A model generated the notes under the pieces. It saw nothing but the letters and a program-made list of their open reading frames with translations. It had not been told where the DNA came from and did not search any database. From assembly GCF_018555455.1 (NCBI RefSeq), contig NZ_JAFEJU010000005.1, positions 1 to 64,000 of the forward strand: DNA of 64,000 bases. Reading direction: 5' to 3'. The translations under genes were made by a program, and so were the position numbers. This DNA is from Bifidobacterium colobi (GTDB lineage: Bacteria > Actinomycetota > Actinomycetes > Actinomycetales > Bifidobacteriaceae). Each line of letters starts with the position of its first letter. Positions within the stretch are counted from its first letter, which is position 1. Below are positions 1 to 9,652 of the stretch, piece by piece.

Positions 1-219
1 CGTCGCGGCCGCGACGGCCAGATTCACGGCACCAACGGCTCCCAGTTCTTCATCACCACGGTTCCGACCCCGTGGCTGGACGGTCACCACACCATCTTCG
101 GCGAGGTCGCTGACGAGGCTTCCAAGAAGGTCGTGGACAAGCTGGAGGCTTTGGACACCGATCCGATGGATCGTCCGCTCGAACCGGCTGTTATCCTGTC
201 CGTGGATGTGGTTGAGTAA
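1..219 (+). CDS. Peptidyl-prolyl cis-trans isomerase (cyclophilin), 3' end only
   Basis: This is the last 72 codons of a gene whose start lies before the window. The frame opens at base 1 and ends with TAA at 217-219. The translated segment has the cyclophilin C-terminal signature: [11 protein letters not shown], then a tryptophan ([11 protein letters not shown]) in the cyclosporin-binding pocket, then [16 protein letters not shown]. Cyclophilins catalyse cis-trans isomerisation of peptide bonds before proline during protein folding. The visible part matches the small cytoplasmic type, but an N-terminal signal or anchor cannot be excluded because the start is missing. It converges with the (p)ppGpp synthetase gene, with a shared hairpin between them. 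Confidence 0.9.
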   Translation, partial: RRGRDGQIHGTNGSQFFITTVPTPWLDGHHTIFGEVADEASKKVVDKLEALDTDPMDRPLEPAVILSVDVVE

Positions 220-281
220 TCTGCACTCGATAATCACGACTGGGTAAGCTTAATGTAAGTAAGCGTATAACTCGGCAACAC

Positions 282-320
282 AAGAGCCCTCTGATTGATT
301 AATACAATCAGAGGGCTCTT
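282..320. terminator. Bidirectional intrinsic terminator
   Basis: A perfect 15-bp inverted repeat (AAGAGCCCTCTGATT at 282-296, its complement at 306-320) with a 9-base loop. It is flanked by A/T on both sides and sits between the convergent cyclophilin and rel genes, so it can stop transcription from both. Confidence 0.85.
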
Positions 321-390
321 TGCTATGCACTTGCTGCAGCTACGCCAACTACGCCAGCTACGCGACGAACTATGCCAACTACGCGCTGCA

Positions 391-2718
391 CTACTTCATC
401 TTGCGCAGTCGCGGCTCCGCGGATTCCTTGGCGCCGGTCAAGCGGTAGACGTCGAACACGCCGTCGATCTTGCGCACGGCGGCGAGCAGCGTGTTGAGAT
501 GCTGCGGATCGGCCATTTCGAAGCTGAACTGGCTGGTGGCCACGCGATCGGAGCCGGTGGCGATCGTACCGGAGATGATGTTCACGCCATGGTCGGAGAG
601 CACGCGCGTCACGTCGGAGAGCAGGTTGCGTCGATCCAATGCTTCGACCTGAATCTTGACCATGAACAGGCCCTTGGTGCTGGTCCATTCCACCTCAACC
701 ACGCGCTCGGGTTGCTTGGCTTTCAGATCAATCATGTTCTGGCAGTCGGTGCGGTGCACGGACACGCCCTGATTGCGGGTGATGAAGCCGATGATCTGGT
801 CGCCCGGCACCGGCATGCAGCAGCGAGCCAGCTTGATCCATACGTCGCCCACGCCCTTGACGGACACGCCCGTGGAACTGGAGGAGGTCTTGCGTTCCAC
901 CGGCTTCAGCGGCAGAACCTCCTGCTCCACCTCTTCGTCCACTTCGTCGGCGCCTGCATCCTTGACCAGATGCGAGATGACGTTCTGCGTGGAAATCTGG
1001 CCGTCGCCAATCGCGGCGAACACAGCATCCGCATTCGGGAAGTTCAGGTCAACGGCCACACCCACCAATGCTTCCGTGGTCAGCAGAGCATTGACCGGCA
1101 GGTTGCGTTTGCGCATGGCGCGGGTCAGTTCGTCTCGGCCTTCCTCGATGGCCTCGGTGCGGCGTTCCTTCGAGAACCATTGACGAATCTTGTTGCGGGC
1201 CTTCGGGCTTTTCACGAAGCTCAGCCAGTCGCGCGAAGGGCCGGCGGTATCGGACTTGGAAGTCAGAATCTCCACGGTGTCGCCGTTGTCGAGCGTGGTA
1301 TCGAGCGGCACCAATCGACCGTTGACACGCGCGCCCATCGTACGGTGGCCCACCTCGGTGTGCACGGCGTAGGCGAAGTCGACCGGCGTGGCTTTGGCCG
1401 GCAGGGAGACGATCTTGCCTTTCGGCGTGAATACGTAGACTTCGGCCGAGCCGAGATCCTCCTTCAATGAACCAAGGAACTCGTTGGAATCCGGAGTTTC
1501 GGACGTCCAGTCGGCGAGCTGCTGAATCCACTTCAGGTTATCGGCTTCGGATAGCTCCTGCTGCTCGCTTTCGCCACGCTTGCGATCGGACTTGTCCGGC
1601 GAGCTCAGGGCACGGCCGGCCTGACCGTTCTCCTTGTACTTCCAGTGGGCGGCGATACCGAATTCGGCACGACGGTGCATATCCCAAGTACGGATCTGAA
1701 TCTCAACGGGCTTGCCGCCGGGGCCCACCACCGTGGTATGCAGCGACTGGTACATGTTGAGCTTCGGCATGGCGATGTAATCCTTGAACCGGCCGGGAAC
1801 CGGATTCCATCGCGCGTGCACGGCACCAAGCGCCGCATAGCAGTCCTGAATGGTGTCGACGATGATGCGCACGCCCACCAGATCGTAGATGTTGGCGAAA
1901 TCATGGCCGCGCACGATCATCTTCTGATAGATGGAGAAGTAATCCTTCGGGCGTCCGGTCACATAGGCCTTGATGTGCTGATCGGCAAGATCCTCGTTGA
2001 TTTCGGCGAGAATCTGCTTCAGATACACGTCGCGCTGACCGGCGCGGCGAGCCACCAACACCACGATCTCGTTGTAGATCTTCGGATAAAGCACTTTGAA
2101 GCTCAGCTCTTCCAGCTCGGTTTTGATGGCGTTCATACCGAGACGGTTGGCGAGCGGCGCGTACACGTCGAGGGTCTCACGCGCCTTCCTCTGCGCGGAC
2201 GAGGTCTTCACATAACGCCAGGTTCGCGCATTATGCACTCGGTCGGCGAGCTTGACCACCAGGGTGCGCACATCGCGGCTCATGGCCACCACGAGCTTGC
2301 GAATGGTTTCCGCTTGGGCAGAATCCCCCACCTCCAGCTGGCTCAGCTTGGTGACACCATCCACCAAGCCGGCCACCGTATCGCCGAATTCGGCGCGGCA
2401 CTGCTCCAGCGTGTAGTCGGTATCCTCCACCGTGTCGTGCAGCAAACCCGCCGCCACCACGAGCGGACCCATGCCAAGGTCGGCCAAGATCTGCGAAACC
2501 GCAAGCGGATGAATGATGTACGGTTCACCGGACTTGCGGCGCTGCGTGGAATGCTGAATCACCGCGCGCTGGTAGGCGCGGTCGAGGATGGAAAGGTCTT
2601 CTCCCGGATGATGGGCCTTGCACACCTGCTTGATCGGCTCAAGCGGGTTCAAAGGATCGGCGCTGATCTCGCAGCCCAGTTTGCGGGCAGCATACTGCTC
2701 GCTTTCGTTTTCCGACAT
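391..2718 (-). CDS. relA: Bifunctional (p)ppGpp synthetase/hydrolase (RelA/SpoT family)
   Basis: Long RSH enzyme of 775 residues that makes and degrades the stringent-response alarmones ppGpp and pppGpp. An HD hydrolase domain comes first (GLLHDTVEDTDYT, His94-Asp95), with the intact HD pair suggesting active hydrolase. The synthetase domain follows (GRPKDYFSIYQKM and DLVGVRIIVDT), then a TGS domain (VYVFTPKGKIVSLP) and a C-terminal ACT domain (VEALDRRNLLSDVTRVLSDHGVN). Length is typical of actinobacterial Rel. I chose the ATG at 2718 because GGGAGGTGG lies just before it on the minus strand; the frame is open 21 codons further upstream without a comparable site. It is probably transcribed alone or downstream of dut and the DUF4193 gene, about 90 bases away on the same strand. 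Confidence 0.96.
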   Translation of the reverse strand: MSENESEQYAARKLGCEISADPLNPLEPIKQVCKAHHPGEDLSILDRAYQRAVIQHSTQRRKSGEPYIIHPLAVSQILADLGMGPLVVAAGLLHDTVEDTDYTLEQCRAEFGDTVAGLVDGVTKLSQLEVGDSAQAETIRKLVVAMSRDVRTLVVKLADRVHNARTWRYVKTSSAQRKARETLDVYAPLANRLGMNAIKTELEELSFKVLYPKIYNEIVVLVARRAGQRDVYLKQILAEINEDLADQHIKAYVTGRPKDYFSIYQKMIVRGHDFANIYDLVGVRIIVDTIQDCYAALGAVHARWNPVPGRFKDYIAMPKLNMYQSLHTTVVGPGGKPVEIQIRTWDMHRRAEFGIAAHWKYKENGQAGRALSSPDKSDRKRGESEQQELSEADNLKWIQQLADWTSETPDSNEFLGSLKEDLGSAEVYVFTPKGKIVSLPAKATPVDFAYAVHTEVGHRTMGARVNGRLVPLDTTLDNGDTVEILTSKSDTAGPSRDWLSFVKSPKARNKIRQWFSKERRTEAIEEGRDELTRAMRKRNLPVNALLTTEALVGVAVDLNFPNADAVFAAIGDGQISTQNVISHLVKDAGADEVDEEVEQEVLPLKPVERKTSSSSTGVSVKGVGDVWIKLARCCMPVPGDQIIGFITRNQGVSVHRTDCQNMIDLKAKQPERVVEVEWTSTKGLFMVKIQVEALDRRNLLSDVTRVLSDHGVNIISGTIATGSDRVATSQFSFEMADPQHLNTLLAAVRKIDGVFDVYRLTGAKESAEPRLRKMK

Positions 2719-2811
2719 GCCAACCACCTCCCGATGTGACTTATATTGTAGCCACGCGTAAGGTCGCGCCACGGCACTCATTTCGCGGCGCGACCTTGAT
2801 TTCTCTCCAAA

Positions 2812-3303
2812 TCAGCTGTTCGCAGCGTTCGAGGCCACGCCCGTCGAACCGAAACCACGTTCGGCGCGATCGGAACCGGGCAGCGTCTCGGCAGGAACGA
2901 ATTTCGCTTCCACGTACCGTTGAATCACCAGCTGGGCGATGCGGTCGCCCGGATGGAACACCGCCGTATGCTCCGGGTCCAGATTGATCAGCGGCACTTT
3001 GATCTCGCCGCGATACCCGGCATCCACGGTGCCCGGCGCATTGAGCACGGTGACGCCCTGCTTGACGGCCAGACCGGAGCGCGGATGCACGAGCGCCACG
3101 TAGCCGGCCGGCAGCGCGATGGCCACACCGGTCGGTACCAGCGCGCGCTCGAACGGTTTCAGCGTCACATCGACCGTGGTGATGAGGTCCGCTCCGGCAT
3201 CGCCGGCGTGTGCGTAATGCAGATCGGCCGGGTGCGCCGGGTCAAGGGACTTGACCAGTACTTCGGTGTTTTCCGGTTCGTTGTAGGCTGCGTCAAACCC
3301 CAT
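2812..3303 (-). CDS. dut: Deoxyuridine 5'-triphosphate nucleotidohydrolase (dUTPase)
   Basis: Hydrolyses dUTP to dUMP and pyrophosphate, which keeps uracil out of DNA and feeds dTMP synthesis. All five trimeric dUTPase motifs are present in order: AGDAGADL, PRSGLAVKQG, GTVDAGYRGEI, RIAQLVIQ and the C-terminal RGFGSTG arm that closes over the active site. The protein is 163 residues. The start at 3303 forms a TGATG overlap with the stop of the upstream zinc-ribbon gene, so translation is probably coupled; an alternative ATG four codons earlier lies inside that gene. Confidence 0.95.
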   Translation of the reverse strand: MGFDAAYNEPENTEVLVKSLDPAHPADLHYAHAGDAGADLITTVDVTLKPFERALVPTGVAIALPAGYVALVHPRSGLAVKQGVTVLNAPGTVDAGYRGEIKVPLINLDPEHTAVFHPGDRIAQLVIQRYVEAKFVPAETLPGSDRAERGFGSTGVASNAANS

Positions 3304-3596
3304 CAGGCGGCGCACTCCTCACACACCGGCTGACCGTCCTCGTCCATGTAGGCGAGCTGGCTGCGGTGCTTGACCAGGAAGCACTGGGAGCAAATGAACT
3401 CGTCGCCCTGCATCGGGATGACGGTCACCGAGGAGTCCTCATTGCTGAGGTCGGCACCCGGCAGTTCGTAATCCTCGGCAATGGCGTTCTCGTCATCATC
3501 GATATCGCTCGAAGAATTCTGCGCGGACTTTCCCAGAGCCTGCAGCGATTCCTCGTCCTCGTCCTTGTTGCGTGGGGAATCATAATCCTGAGCCAT
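3303..3596 (-). CDS. DUF4193 family zinc-ribbon protein
   Basis: Small acidic protein of 97 residues conserved in Actinobacteria and commonly found beside dut. It starts MAQDYDSPRN, the usual DUF4193 opening, has a long acidic middle (DEDEESLQALG, SDIDDDENAIAEDYELPG) and ends with two CxxC pairs (CSQC near residue 73, CEEC near residue 92) that should bind one zinc ion. The function is unknown. The second of two adjacent ATG codons (3596) is chosen because AAAGGA is then correctly spaced. It overlaps dut by one base. Confidence 0.85.
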   Translation of the reverse strand: MAQDYDSPRNKDEDEESLQALGKSAQNSSSDIDDDENAIAEDYELPGADLSNEDSSVTVIPMQGDEFICSQCFLVKHRSQLAYMDEDGQPVCEECAA

Positions 3597-3683
3597 CATG
3601 GTCCTTTCGTCTAACATCTATTACCGCGCGTATTACCGCGCTGTACTCGGCCATAGGGTACACGATTTGAAATACATGTAAAG

Positions 3684-3713
3684 TTCGACACGTGGGGCAT
3701 ACTGGAATATAGC
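3684..3713 (+). promoter_or_regulatory. Candidate promoter of sepH
   Basis: TTCGAC at 3684-3689 and TATAGC at 3708-3713 are separated by 18 bases and lie 24 bases before the sepH start. Motif match only; the transcription start is not known. Confidence 0.4.
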
Positions 3714-3737
3714 AATGTCCTTGCCAAGGAAAGTGGT

Positions 3738-4832
3738 GTGCATATGCCTGAGAATCGGCTGGAAAAGGCCCATTTTGAGCGTGTCAGCGATACGGGGGAT
3801 TTAGTGTTCTCCGTAGGTGGCCGCTATGTGGCCATCAGCCTTGACGACACGCTTGAGCGTGCGATTCTCGAAGCCAAGCAGGTCAAGAGCGAGACGCAGA
3901 AAACGGTGCAGCCGCATGAGCAAGCCACGCTGCCCATTTCGCAGATTCAATCGCTGATTCGCGCCGGCGCGGACCCTACCCGCGTGGCGGAACGCTATGG
4001 TTTGAGCGAAACGTTGGTGCGGCGCTTCTCCGCGGCTGTGGAAACCGAAAAGCAGTATGCCATCGAACAGTTCCTCGCCGTGCCCGCTCCGAAGGATAGT
4101 CGTGTGCGCACAATCAGCGATTTGGTGGAGCGCACGCTTGCGTCCGCTTCGATCGGCATGGAATCGGTCACATGGAAGTCGACGCGTCGTGGACTGGAAC
4201 CATGGCGCATCGTAGCGATTTTCACTTCAGCCGGGCGCGAAATCCACGCCGAGTGGACGTGGAATATGCACGACAATTCCGTGGTCTGTCTGAACAATGC
4301 GGCACGCAAACTGCTGGGCGAACGCAGTGCCGCCGATGATTCCAAGTCCGCGGTCAAAGTACTGCCCACGCCGGAACTGCCCGGTGACTCCGTGCGTTCG
4401 GCGCGCATCGAACGCGCGGTCAGCGCCTGGGCTGCACCCAAGCCTTCCATTCCTGCGGCAGTGCCTCAGGCTGCGACTTCCGGCACGACTGAATTCGTTA
4501 CTTCCGGTTCGATGCCGCCGGTCAAGATTCCGGGAGCTGTACCGGCGGGTGGCGCTTCCACTTCTGCCCCATCGGTCTCACTGCCTCCCGCACAGAATAC
4601 TGCCACGGCCGGTAATCTGAATCCGCTGAATCCGGTGCGTCGCTCCAACGCTGGCAATATGCCTGGCGCGACGCAGCAGACTTCCGCTGCAACTGCCAGT
4701 ACGGCGCAGCAAGGCACGACTGCCGGTGCCGGTGATGCCACGCCGGCCGCCAGCACGCCCGCGAAACCCGCCAAGCGCCGCTCCGGCCGCTCCGCAGTAC
4801 CCAGTTGGGATGAGATTCTCTTCGGCGACTGA
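3738..4832 (+). CDS. sepH: Septation protein SepH (DUF3071)
   Basis: Actinobacterial FtsZ regulator; in Streptomyces and Mycobacterium SepH binds FtsZ and promotes its assembly at the septum. The 364-residue protein has the conserved N-terminal DUF3071 domain (roughly 1-190) with a helix-turn-helix-like stretch (LIRAGADPTRVAERYGL, residues about 75-91), then a long Pro/Ala/Thr-rich unstructured region and a basic, short conserved tail. That layout matches the family. The GTG at 3738 is preferred because AAGGA (3726-3730) is seven bases before it; an in-frame ATG at 3744 would be too far. It is convergent with the following phosphodiesterase-like gene. Confidence 0.85.
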   Translation: MHMPENRLEKAHFERVSDTGDLVFSVGGRYVAISLDDTLERAILEAKQVKSETQKTVQPHEQATLPISQIQSLIRAGADPTRVAERYGLSETLVRRFSAAVETEKQYAIEQFLAVPAPKDSRVRTISDLVERTLASASIGMESVTWKSTRRGLEPWRIVAIFTSAGREIHAEWTWNMHDNSVVCLNNAARKLLGERSAADDSKSAVKVLPTPELPGDSVRSARIERAVSAWAAPKPSIPAAVPQAATSGTTEFVTSGSMPPVKIPGAVPAGGASTSAPSVSLPPAQNTATAGNLNPLNPVRRSNAGNMPGATQQTSAATASTAQQGTTAGAGDATPAASTPAKPAKRRSGRSAVPSWDEILFGD

Positions 4833-4852
4833 GGCCTGTGCCCGTGGGGCGC

Positions 4853-6127
4853 TTACGCCACATCGATCAGGCAGGGAATCTCCATCTCCAATTGCGTCTG
4901 GGAGCCATGCACGCTCGGCAGATGCGTGGCTTTGTCGTTCTGCGTGCGTGAGTCCACGAACGTGGCGGCTCCAGCGGCCTGCACGATTACGTCGCCAATC
5001 ATCGGTTTCACACGTTCGCTGACCGGGCCGAACAGTCCATCGGCGAACGCTTGCGCTTTGGTGCGCACGAGTGCCGTCTCGCCGACACGGTCACGCCAGC
5101 GTGCGGCGATATCCTCGGGATTTTCATCAGCCTTGGCGTAGAGCATCAGCGAACGCGGCTCCCCGCCCACGAATTCCACGCCCTGCGCCAGCTGCGGGTT
5201 TTCGGCTATGTCTATACGCTGGCTCATATCGGCCTGTACCATGCCATGATCGGCCACGATCACAATCAACGTACCCTTGGGCGCGCTGCGACGCAGCAGA
5301 GCGAGCTGGGCGTCGATATGTTCGAATGTGGCCACCCAGTTCTCGGAATCCCAACCGTAGTTATGACCGATTTTGTCGGCGTCACGGATGTACAGGTAGG
5401 TCAGACCTTGTTCACGGGCGGCACGGGCGGCGGCGAGCACACGGTCACGCGGCGTCACGTTGCCCTGGTAGTCGGTGCCACGCAATGCCGCTTCGGTGAG
5501 CGGCGAGCCGGCGAACTTGGGCAGCCCGGAACTGGTGACGCGCACTCCTTGGGCGCGCAGGCGTTCGAATACCGTGGGTTCCTGCTGCAAAGCGAGCGGA
5601 TCGATCATCGGCGGCACGGGAATATGCGGATTGGCGGGTTTGGGTGCCAACGCATCCTTGAATTGAATGAGCTGGATCAGCGTATGATGTTCCGGCTCCA
5701 ACTGCGTGTAACCGGCCATACCAGTCAAGCCCGGGCAGGTGCCGGTGCCGAAAGCAGCCATGGCGGCCACAGTGGTGCTGGGCGCACAGGTGGCGATGGG
5801 ACGCTGATTGGCAGTGTCGTTCATCAATGAACGCAGATACGGCGCATGACCGAGGCGCATAGCGAGATTCCAATAGCCGAGACCATCCACGAGCACCACG
5901 ATGGCGGAAGGCGCGTCCGGCAAGTCAAGCGTCTGCTGGCAGGCTTTGGGGTCGGCGTGCACCGGCGTGGCAATCGGGTGTCCGATGGCGCTGGAGAGGG
6001 CGGGAAGCACGGCGGAAAGGTGCAATGCTCCCCCGCGCGCATCTACTGTCCTATCCCCGTAAGTCACGGTGGGTATCAGGCGCAGCAGCTCATCCATATC
6101 CGGCGTTTCTACAGTCATAGGGTTCAT
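4853..6127 (-). CDS. Alkaline phosphatase superfamily protein (nucleotide pyrophosphatase/phosphodiesterase-like)
   Basis: A 424-residue member of the metal-dependent phosphodiesterase/phosphatase superfamily. Recognisable metal and nucleophile motifs are VVLVDGLGYWNL (first Asp), CAPSTTVAAMAAFGTG (Thr nucleophile region), RDADKIGHNYG (Asp/His ligands) and IVIVADHGM (Asp-His ligands). No signal peptide is evident, so it is probably cytoplasmic; the substrate cannot be told from sequence. ATG codons at 6127 and 6118 are both possible and neither has a strong ribosome site. It diverges from parC across a 67-base gap. Confidence 0.8.
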   Translation of the reverse strand: MNPMTVETPDMDELLRLIPTVTYGDRTVDARGGALHLSAVLPALSSAIGHPIATPVHADPKACQQTLDLPDAPSAIVVLVDGLGYWNLAMRLGHAPYLRSLMNDTANQRPIATCAPSTTVAAMAAFGTGTCPGLTGMAGYTQLEPEHHTLIQLIQFKDALAPKPANPHIPVPPMIDPLALQQEPTVFERLRAQGVRVTSSGLPKFAGSPLTEAALRGTDYQGNVTPRDRVLAAARAAREQGLTYLYIRDADKIGHNYGWDSENWVATFEHIDAQLALLRRSAPKGTLIVIVADHGMVQADMSQRIDIAENPQLAQGVEFVGGEPRSLMLYAKADENPEDIAARWRDRVGETALVRTKAQAFADGLFGPVSERVKPMIGDVIVQAAGAATFVDSRTQNDKATHLPSVHGSQTQLEMEIPCLIDVA

Positions 6128-6194
6128 CGTAACCCCACCAACCCCGCAATGCGAGGGGCACTGCTAATATAGGGCGAGTTTGAAAGGGAGTTTC

Positions 6195-8906
6195 ATGGCA
6201 TCACACCGCAAACCGTCCGTGCAGACTTATGATCCGCGCAAGGTCAAGGAGCATATCGTCGAGACGCCGCTCAATGAGGAAATGAGCAAGTCATTCCTTG
6301 AGTACGCGTATTCGGTAATTTATGCGCGCGCGTTGCCGGATGCGCGTGACGGCATGAAGCCGGTGCAGCGCCGTATCGTCTATCAGATGGGTCAGATGAA
6401 TCTGAACCCGGATCGCCCGTATATGAAGTCCGCCCGTGTGGTGGGCGAGGTGATGGGTAAACTGCATCCGCACGGTGATTCCGCGATCTACGAGGCTATG
6501 GTGCGCTTGGCTCAGCCGTTCGCGATGCGCCTACCACTGGTGGATGGCCACGGTAATTTCGGCTCGCTTGACGATGGCCCGGCGGCCTCCCGCTACACCG
6601 AGGCTCGTCTTGCCCCGGCCGCGCTCGGCATGAATGCGGACATTGATGAGGATACGGTTGATTTCACGCCGAACTATGACAACAAGCTCAAGGAGCCGAC
6701 CGTATTGCCGGCGGCGATTCCGAACCTGCTGGTCAATGGCGGCTCGGGCATCGCGGTCGGCATGGCCACGAACCTGGCCACACATAATCTTGGCGAAGTG
6801 GTGAACGCGGCCAAGTTCCTGATGGCTCATCCAGAGGCCACGCTCGAACAGCTGATGCGTTATGTGCCGGGCCCGGATTGGCCGACCGGCGGCACCATTT
6901 TAGGTCGTGATGGTATTCGCGAAGCCTATGAAACCGGCCGTGGCACGCTGACCACGCGAGCCACCACGCATGTGGAGCATGTGACCGCCCGCAAGCAGGC
7001 GATTGTGGTGACCGAACTGCCGTACATGGTGGGCCCGGAAAAGGTAATCGAACGTATTTCCGATGGCGTGAAGAACCGCAAGTTGGAAGGTATTTCCGGC
7101 GCGTTCGATCTGTCCGACCGTCACAACGGCACGCGTCTGGTGATTGAGATCAAGACCGGTTTCGACCCGCATGCCGTGCTGGTGCAGTTGTTCAAGCACA
7201 CGCCGTTGCAGGACAATTTCGCCATGAACAACGTGGCATTGGTCAACGGCCGCCCGCACACGATGGGTTTGAAGGAAATGCTGCAGGTGTGGATCGACCA
7301 CCGCCGCGTGGTGATTCGCCGCCGGTCCGAATACCGCAAGAAGAAGGCTCAGGAGCGACTGCACCTGGTCGAGGGCCTGCTGTTGGCCATGCTGGACATC
7401 GATGAGGTGATTCAGGTGATTCGCACCTCGGATGATGCGGATGCCGCGAAGACCCGTTTGATGGCCGTGTTCGATTTGGATGATGTGCAGGCCCAGTACA
7501 TTCTGGATCTGCGTTTGCGCCGCTTGACCAAGATGAATCGCATCGAGCTGGAAGCCGAACGCGATGATCTGAAGAAAAGCATCGAGGAGCTCACCCGTAT
7601 TCTCGCTTCCGCCGAAGCGTTGGATCAGGTGGTGACCGACGAGATGGATCAGGCCGTGGCCAAGTGGGGCTCCCCACGCCGCACGGTGCTGCTCGACGTT
7701 GATCCGGACGGCACGCTGACCCCGGTGGCCGCACATGGTTCCGGCACATCCGAGCTCGCCAAGTCCGCGATGGAGGCCGCCAAGTCCGCCGCCACGATCT
7801 CCTCCGCCGCGGCCGATGTGGCCGCCGCCACCAAGGCGGCGAAGAAGAGCGGTGAGGAGAACGTTCTGGCCGGTGCATTGAAGATCGAGGACGAGCCGTG
7901 CGTGGTGATGATGAGCGCCACCGGTCTGATCGCCCGCACCACGCCGAGCGCATTGGATGTGTACCATGCCCGCTCTGCATCCGATAAGCGCCAGCCGAAC
8001 GATCAGATCACCACGATTTTCCCGACTTCCACGCAGGCTACGTTTGCATTGATCACTTCGGCCGGCCGCTTAGTGTTGGCTCATGTGGTCGATTTGCCGG
8101 CACTGCCCGCTTCGGAAACGCTGACGCTGACCGGTGGCGTGCAGGCTGATGAGCTGATTGGTATGACCGAGTCCACTGATCCGATTCCGGGTGAGCATGT
8201 GGTGACTGCCATCGCCATGGAACAGCCGAAGAGCAACGATAATGGCGACGAAGACGCCACTGAATCTGCACCGCTCCCCTCACTGGCCATTGGCACGCGC
8301 AATGGCGTGGTCAAGCGTTGGAACCGCGAGGCACCTACCACGATGGATTCCTGGCCGGTCATTGATCTGAAGGAAGGCGACGAAGTGGTGTTCGCCGCCA
8401 CCGCCGAGGACGATGATCGTCTGGTGTTCATCTCCTCTGACTCCTCACTGTTGACGTTCGAAGCGAAGAATGTGCGTCCGCAGGGCCGCACCGCAGGCGG
8501 TATGGCCGGCATCAAGCTGGCTGCCGGCGCGCATGTGATGGCGTTCAACGTGGTGCCTGCCGGCAAGGTGGCATGGACGTATGAGGAAGGCGAAAACGGG
8601 TTGAGCTCGGCCTCCGGTGCCGTGGTGCTCACTGTGGCCGGTGATGAGGAGGCTTTGCCCGGTACCGAAAACGGTGCTGCCAAGGTGACGCCGCTCGAAA
8701 TGTATCCGACCAAGGGTCGCGCTACGGGAGGCGTGCGCTCGCAGCGCTTCTTGAAGGGTCAGAACACGCTGATTCTGGCATGGGTGGGCCTCTACCCGCT
8801 CAACGCGGCCACATCATCCGGAACCGCGGTGGAGCTGCCGAAGCCGGATATGCGCCGCGATGGCTCCGGCGTGGATCTCGCCGCCCCCATCGCCTTCATC
8901 GGCTGA
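6195..8906 (+). CDS. parC: DNA topoisomerase IV subunit A (ParC)
   Basis: Type IIA topoisomerase cleavage subunit of 903 residues. The catalytic tyrosine is Tyr134 in [10 protein letters not shown]; the quinolone region reads [12 protein letters not shown] with Ser96 and Glu100, the residues expected in a drug-sensitive enzyme. It is assigned to topoisomerase IV rather than gyrase because the window also has a GyrB-type partner far from any origin genes and because the C-terminal repeats lack the GyrA box sequence QxRGGKG. An Ala/Lys-rich low-complexity linker (about residues 520-555) is inserted before the C-terminal beta-propeller. The start at ATG 6195 follows AAAGGGAG; the frame is open five codons further upstream without support. 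It works with the ParE gene at 40225-42558. Confidence 0.88.
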   Translation: MASHRKPSVQTYDPRKVKEHIVETPLNEEMSKSFLEYAYSVIYARALPDARDGMKPVQRRIVYQMGQMNLNPDRPYMKSARVVGEVMGKLHPHGDSAIYEAMVRLAQPFAMRLPLVDGHGNFGSLDDGPAASRYTEARLAPAALGMNADIDEDTVDFTPNYDNKLKEPTVLPAAIPNLLVNGGSGIAVGMATNLATHNLGEVVNAAKFLMAHPEATLEQLMRYVPGPDWPTGGTILGRDGIREAYETGRGTLTTRATTHVEHVTARKQAIVVTELPYMVGPEKVIERISDGVKNRKLEGISGAFDLSDRHNGTRLVIEIKTGFDPHAVLVQLFKHTPLQDNFAMNNVALVNGRPHTMGLKEMLQVWIDHRRVVIRRRSEYRKKKAQERLHLVEGLLLAMLDIDEVIQVIRTSDDADAAKTRLMAVFDLDDVQAQYILDLRLRRLTKMNRIELEAERDDLKKSIEELTRILASAEALDQVVTDEMDQAVAKWGSPRRTVLLDVDPDGTLTPVAAHGSGTSELAKSAMEAAKSAATISSAAADVAAATKAAKKSGEENVLAGALKIEDEPCVVMMSATGLIARTTPSALDVYHARSASDKRQPNDQITTIFPTSTQATFALITSAGRLVLAHVVDLPALPASETLTLTGGVQADELIGMTESTDPIPGEHVVTAIAMEQPKSNDNGDEDATESAPLPSLAIGTRNGVVKRWNREAPTTMDSWPVIDLKEGDEVVFAATAEDDDRLVFISSDSSLLTFEAKNVRPQGRTAGGMAGIKLAAGAHVMAFNVVPAGKVAWTYEEGENGLSSASGAVVLTVAGDEEALPGTENGAAKVTPLEMYPTKGRATGGVRSQRFLKGQNTLILAWVGLYPLNAATSSGTAVELPKPDMRRDGSGVDLAAPIAFIG

Positions 8907-8931
8907 GTGTCAACACTCCCCCAACACGCAC

Positions 8932-8985
8932 AAACCTCTTTCCACTATGGAAAGTGATACTATTTTCCATAACGGAAAGAGGTTT
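8932..8985. promoter_or_regulatory. Double palindromic operator before the wHTH/ABC operon
   Basis: Two sites of identical design, TTTCC-N5-GGAAA at 8939-8953 and 8964-8978, lie 25 bp apart centre to centre, nested in a perfect outer repeat (AAACCTCTTTCC at 8932-8943 and its complement at 8974-8985). A -10-like GATACT (8956-8961) sits between them. The spacing fits binding of two repressor dimers on one face of the helix. The wHTH regulator encoded two genes downstream in this operon (9639-9950) is the obvious candidate ligand, by inference. Confidence 0.65.
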
Positions 8986-9025
8986 GCTATTCGGATATAC
9001 AGCAATCCGCGTGAAGGGAGCCGTC

Positions 9026-9652
9026 ATGGCAAATACGCAGCAGAAGCAACAGACACAACAAATGCCTGAACACAAACCGGTCAACGGCCAGCAGCAAGCA
9101 CTTGATGCACTCGACGCCCTGCAGACACTCGACGCCGATCGCGCGAAAATCGCAACCGGCTATGCAGCTCTCCGCACATCCAACATTGTTTGGATCGCCA
9201 TCGTATTCGGTCTGCTCACATTCACGTACTGGCTAATCCCTCAGGCATGGTTCAACCGATTCAACCTGCCGTGGAATCCCATATGGGTTGTAGCTGCTCT
9301 GCTGGTGATAAGCCTGCTGCTTCTCGCTGCAGTCATCATGCTCAATAGCCGACGACAAGGCATCGCTCCGCAATGGCTGGCACCGAAACCGGCGATGCAA
9401 AGCCGCCGCTATACGATGGCGGTCGCCGTGCATTTCTTCGTTAATTTCATTCCACCGATTTTGGCACTCGCTGTAGGATTCGCCACCACCGCATGGTGGT
9501 CAGCCGCGGCAGTCACACTGGTCGGCGCGGTCATCAATGGCGCCATGGAAGCATGGGAATGTGACGAAATCGTCCGCGCATTGCAGCAACGTACCGCCCC
9601 CGATTCATCTGCTCTCGATTCTTCAACGGAGGTGCATCATGACATCGGATAA
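9026..9652 (+). CDS. Membrane protein of unknown function, in operon with a wHTH regulator
   Basis: Protein of 208 residues with a Gln-rich polar N-terminus (about 1-50) followed by four predicted membrane segments (near IVWIAIVFGLLTFTYWLI, WVVAALLVISLLLLAAVIML, FFVNFIPPILALAVGFA and WWSAAAVTLVGAVINGA). No catalytic motif is visible. The ATG at 9026 follows AAGGGAG. Its last 14 bases overlap the start of the regulator gene, so the two are translated together; membrane proteins paired this way with a PadR/MarR-like HTH are common in bifidobacterial exporter operons. The function is unknown. Confidence 0.7.
   Translation: MANTQQKQQTQQMPEHKPVNGQQQALDALDALQTLDADRAKIATGYAALRTSNIVWIAIVFGLLTFTYWLIPQAWFNRFNLPWNPIWVVAALLVISLLLLAAVIMLNSRRQGIAPQWLAPKPAMQSRRYTMAVAVHFFVNFIPPILALAVGFATTAWWSAAAVTLVGAVINGAMEAWECDEIVRALQQRTAPDSSALDSSTEVHHDIG

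Noticed and set aside
295..1470. Long plus-strand frame opposite rel
   Set aside because: It is a shadow of the rel coding sequence: it has no ribosome site and starts inside the terminator, while the minus strand has full family motifs.
6195..8906. DNA gyrase subunit A
   Set aside because: The GyrA-box typical of gyrase is not seen and the partner subunit is not adjacent; topoisomerase IV fits better, though a search would settle it.
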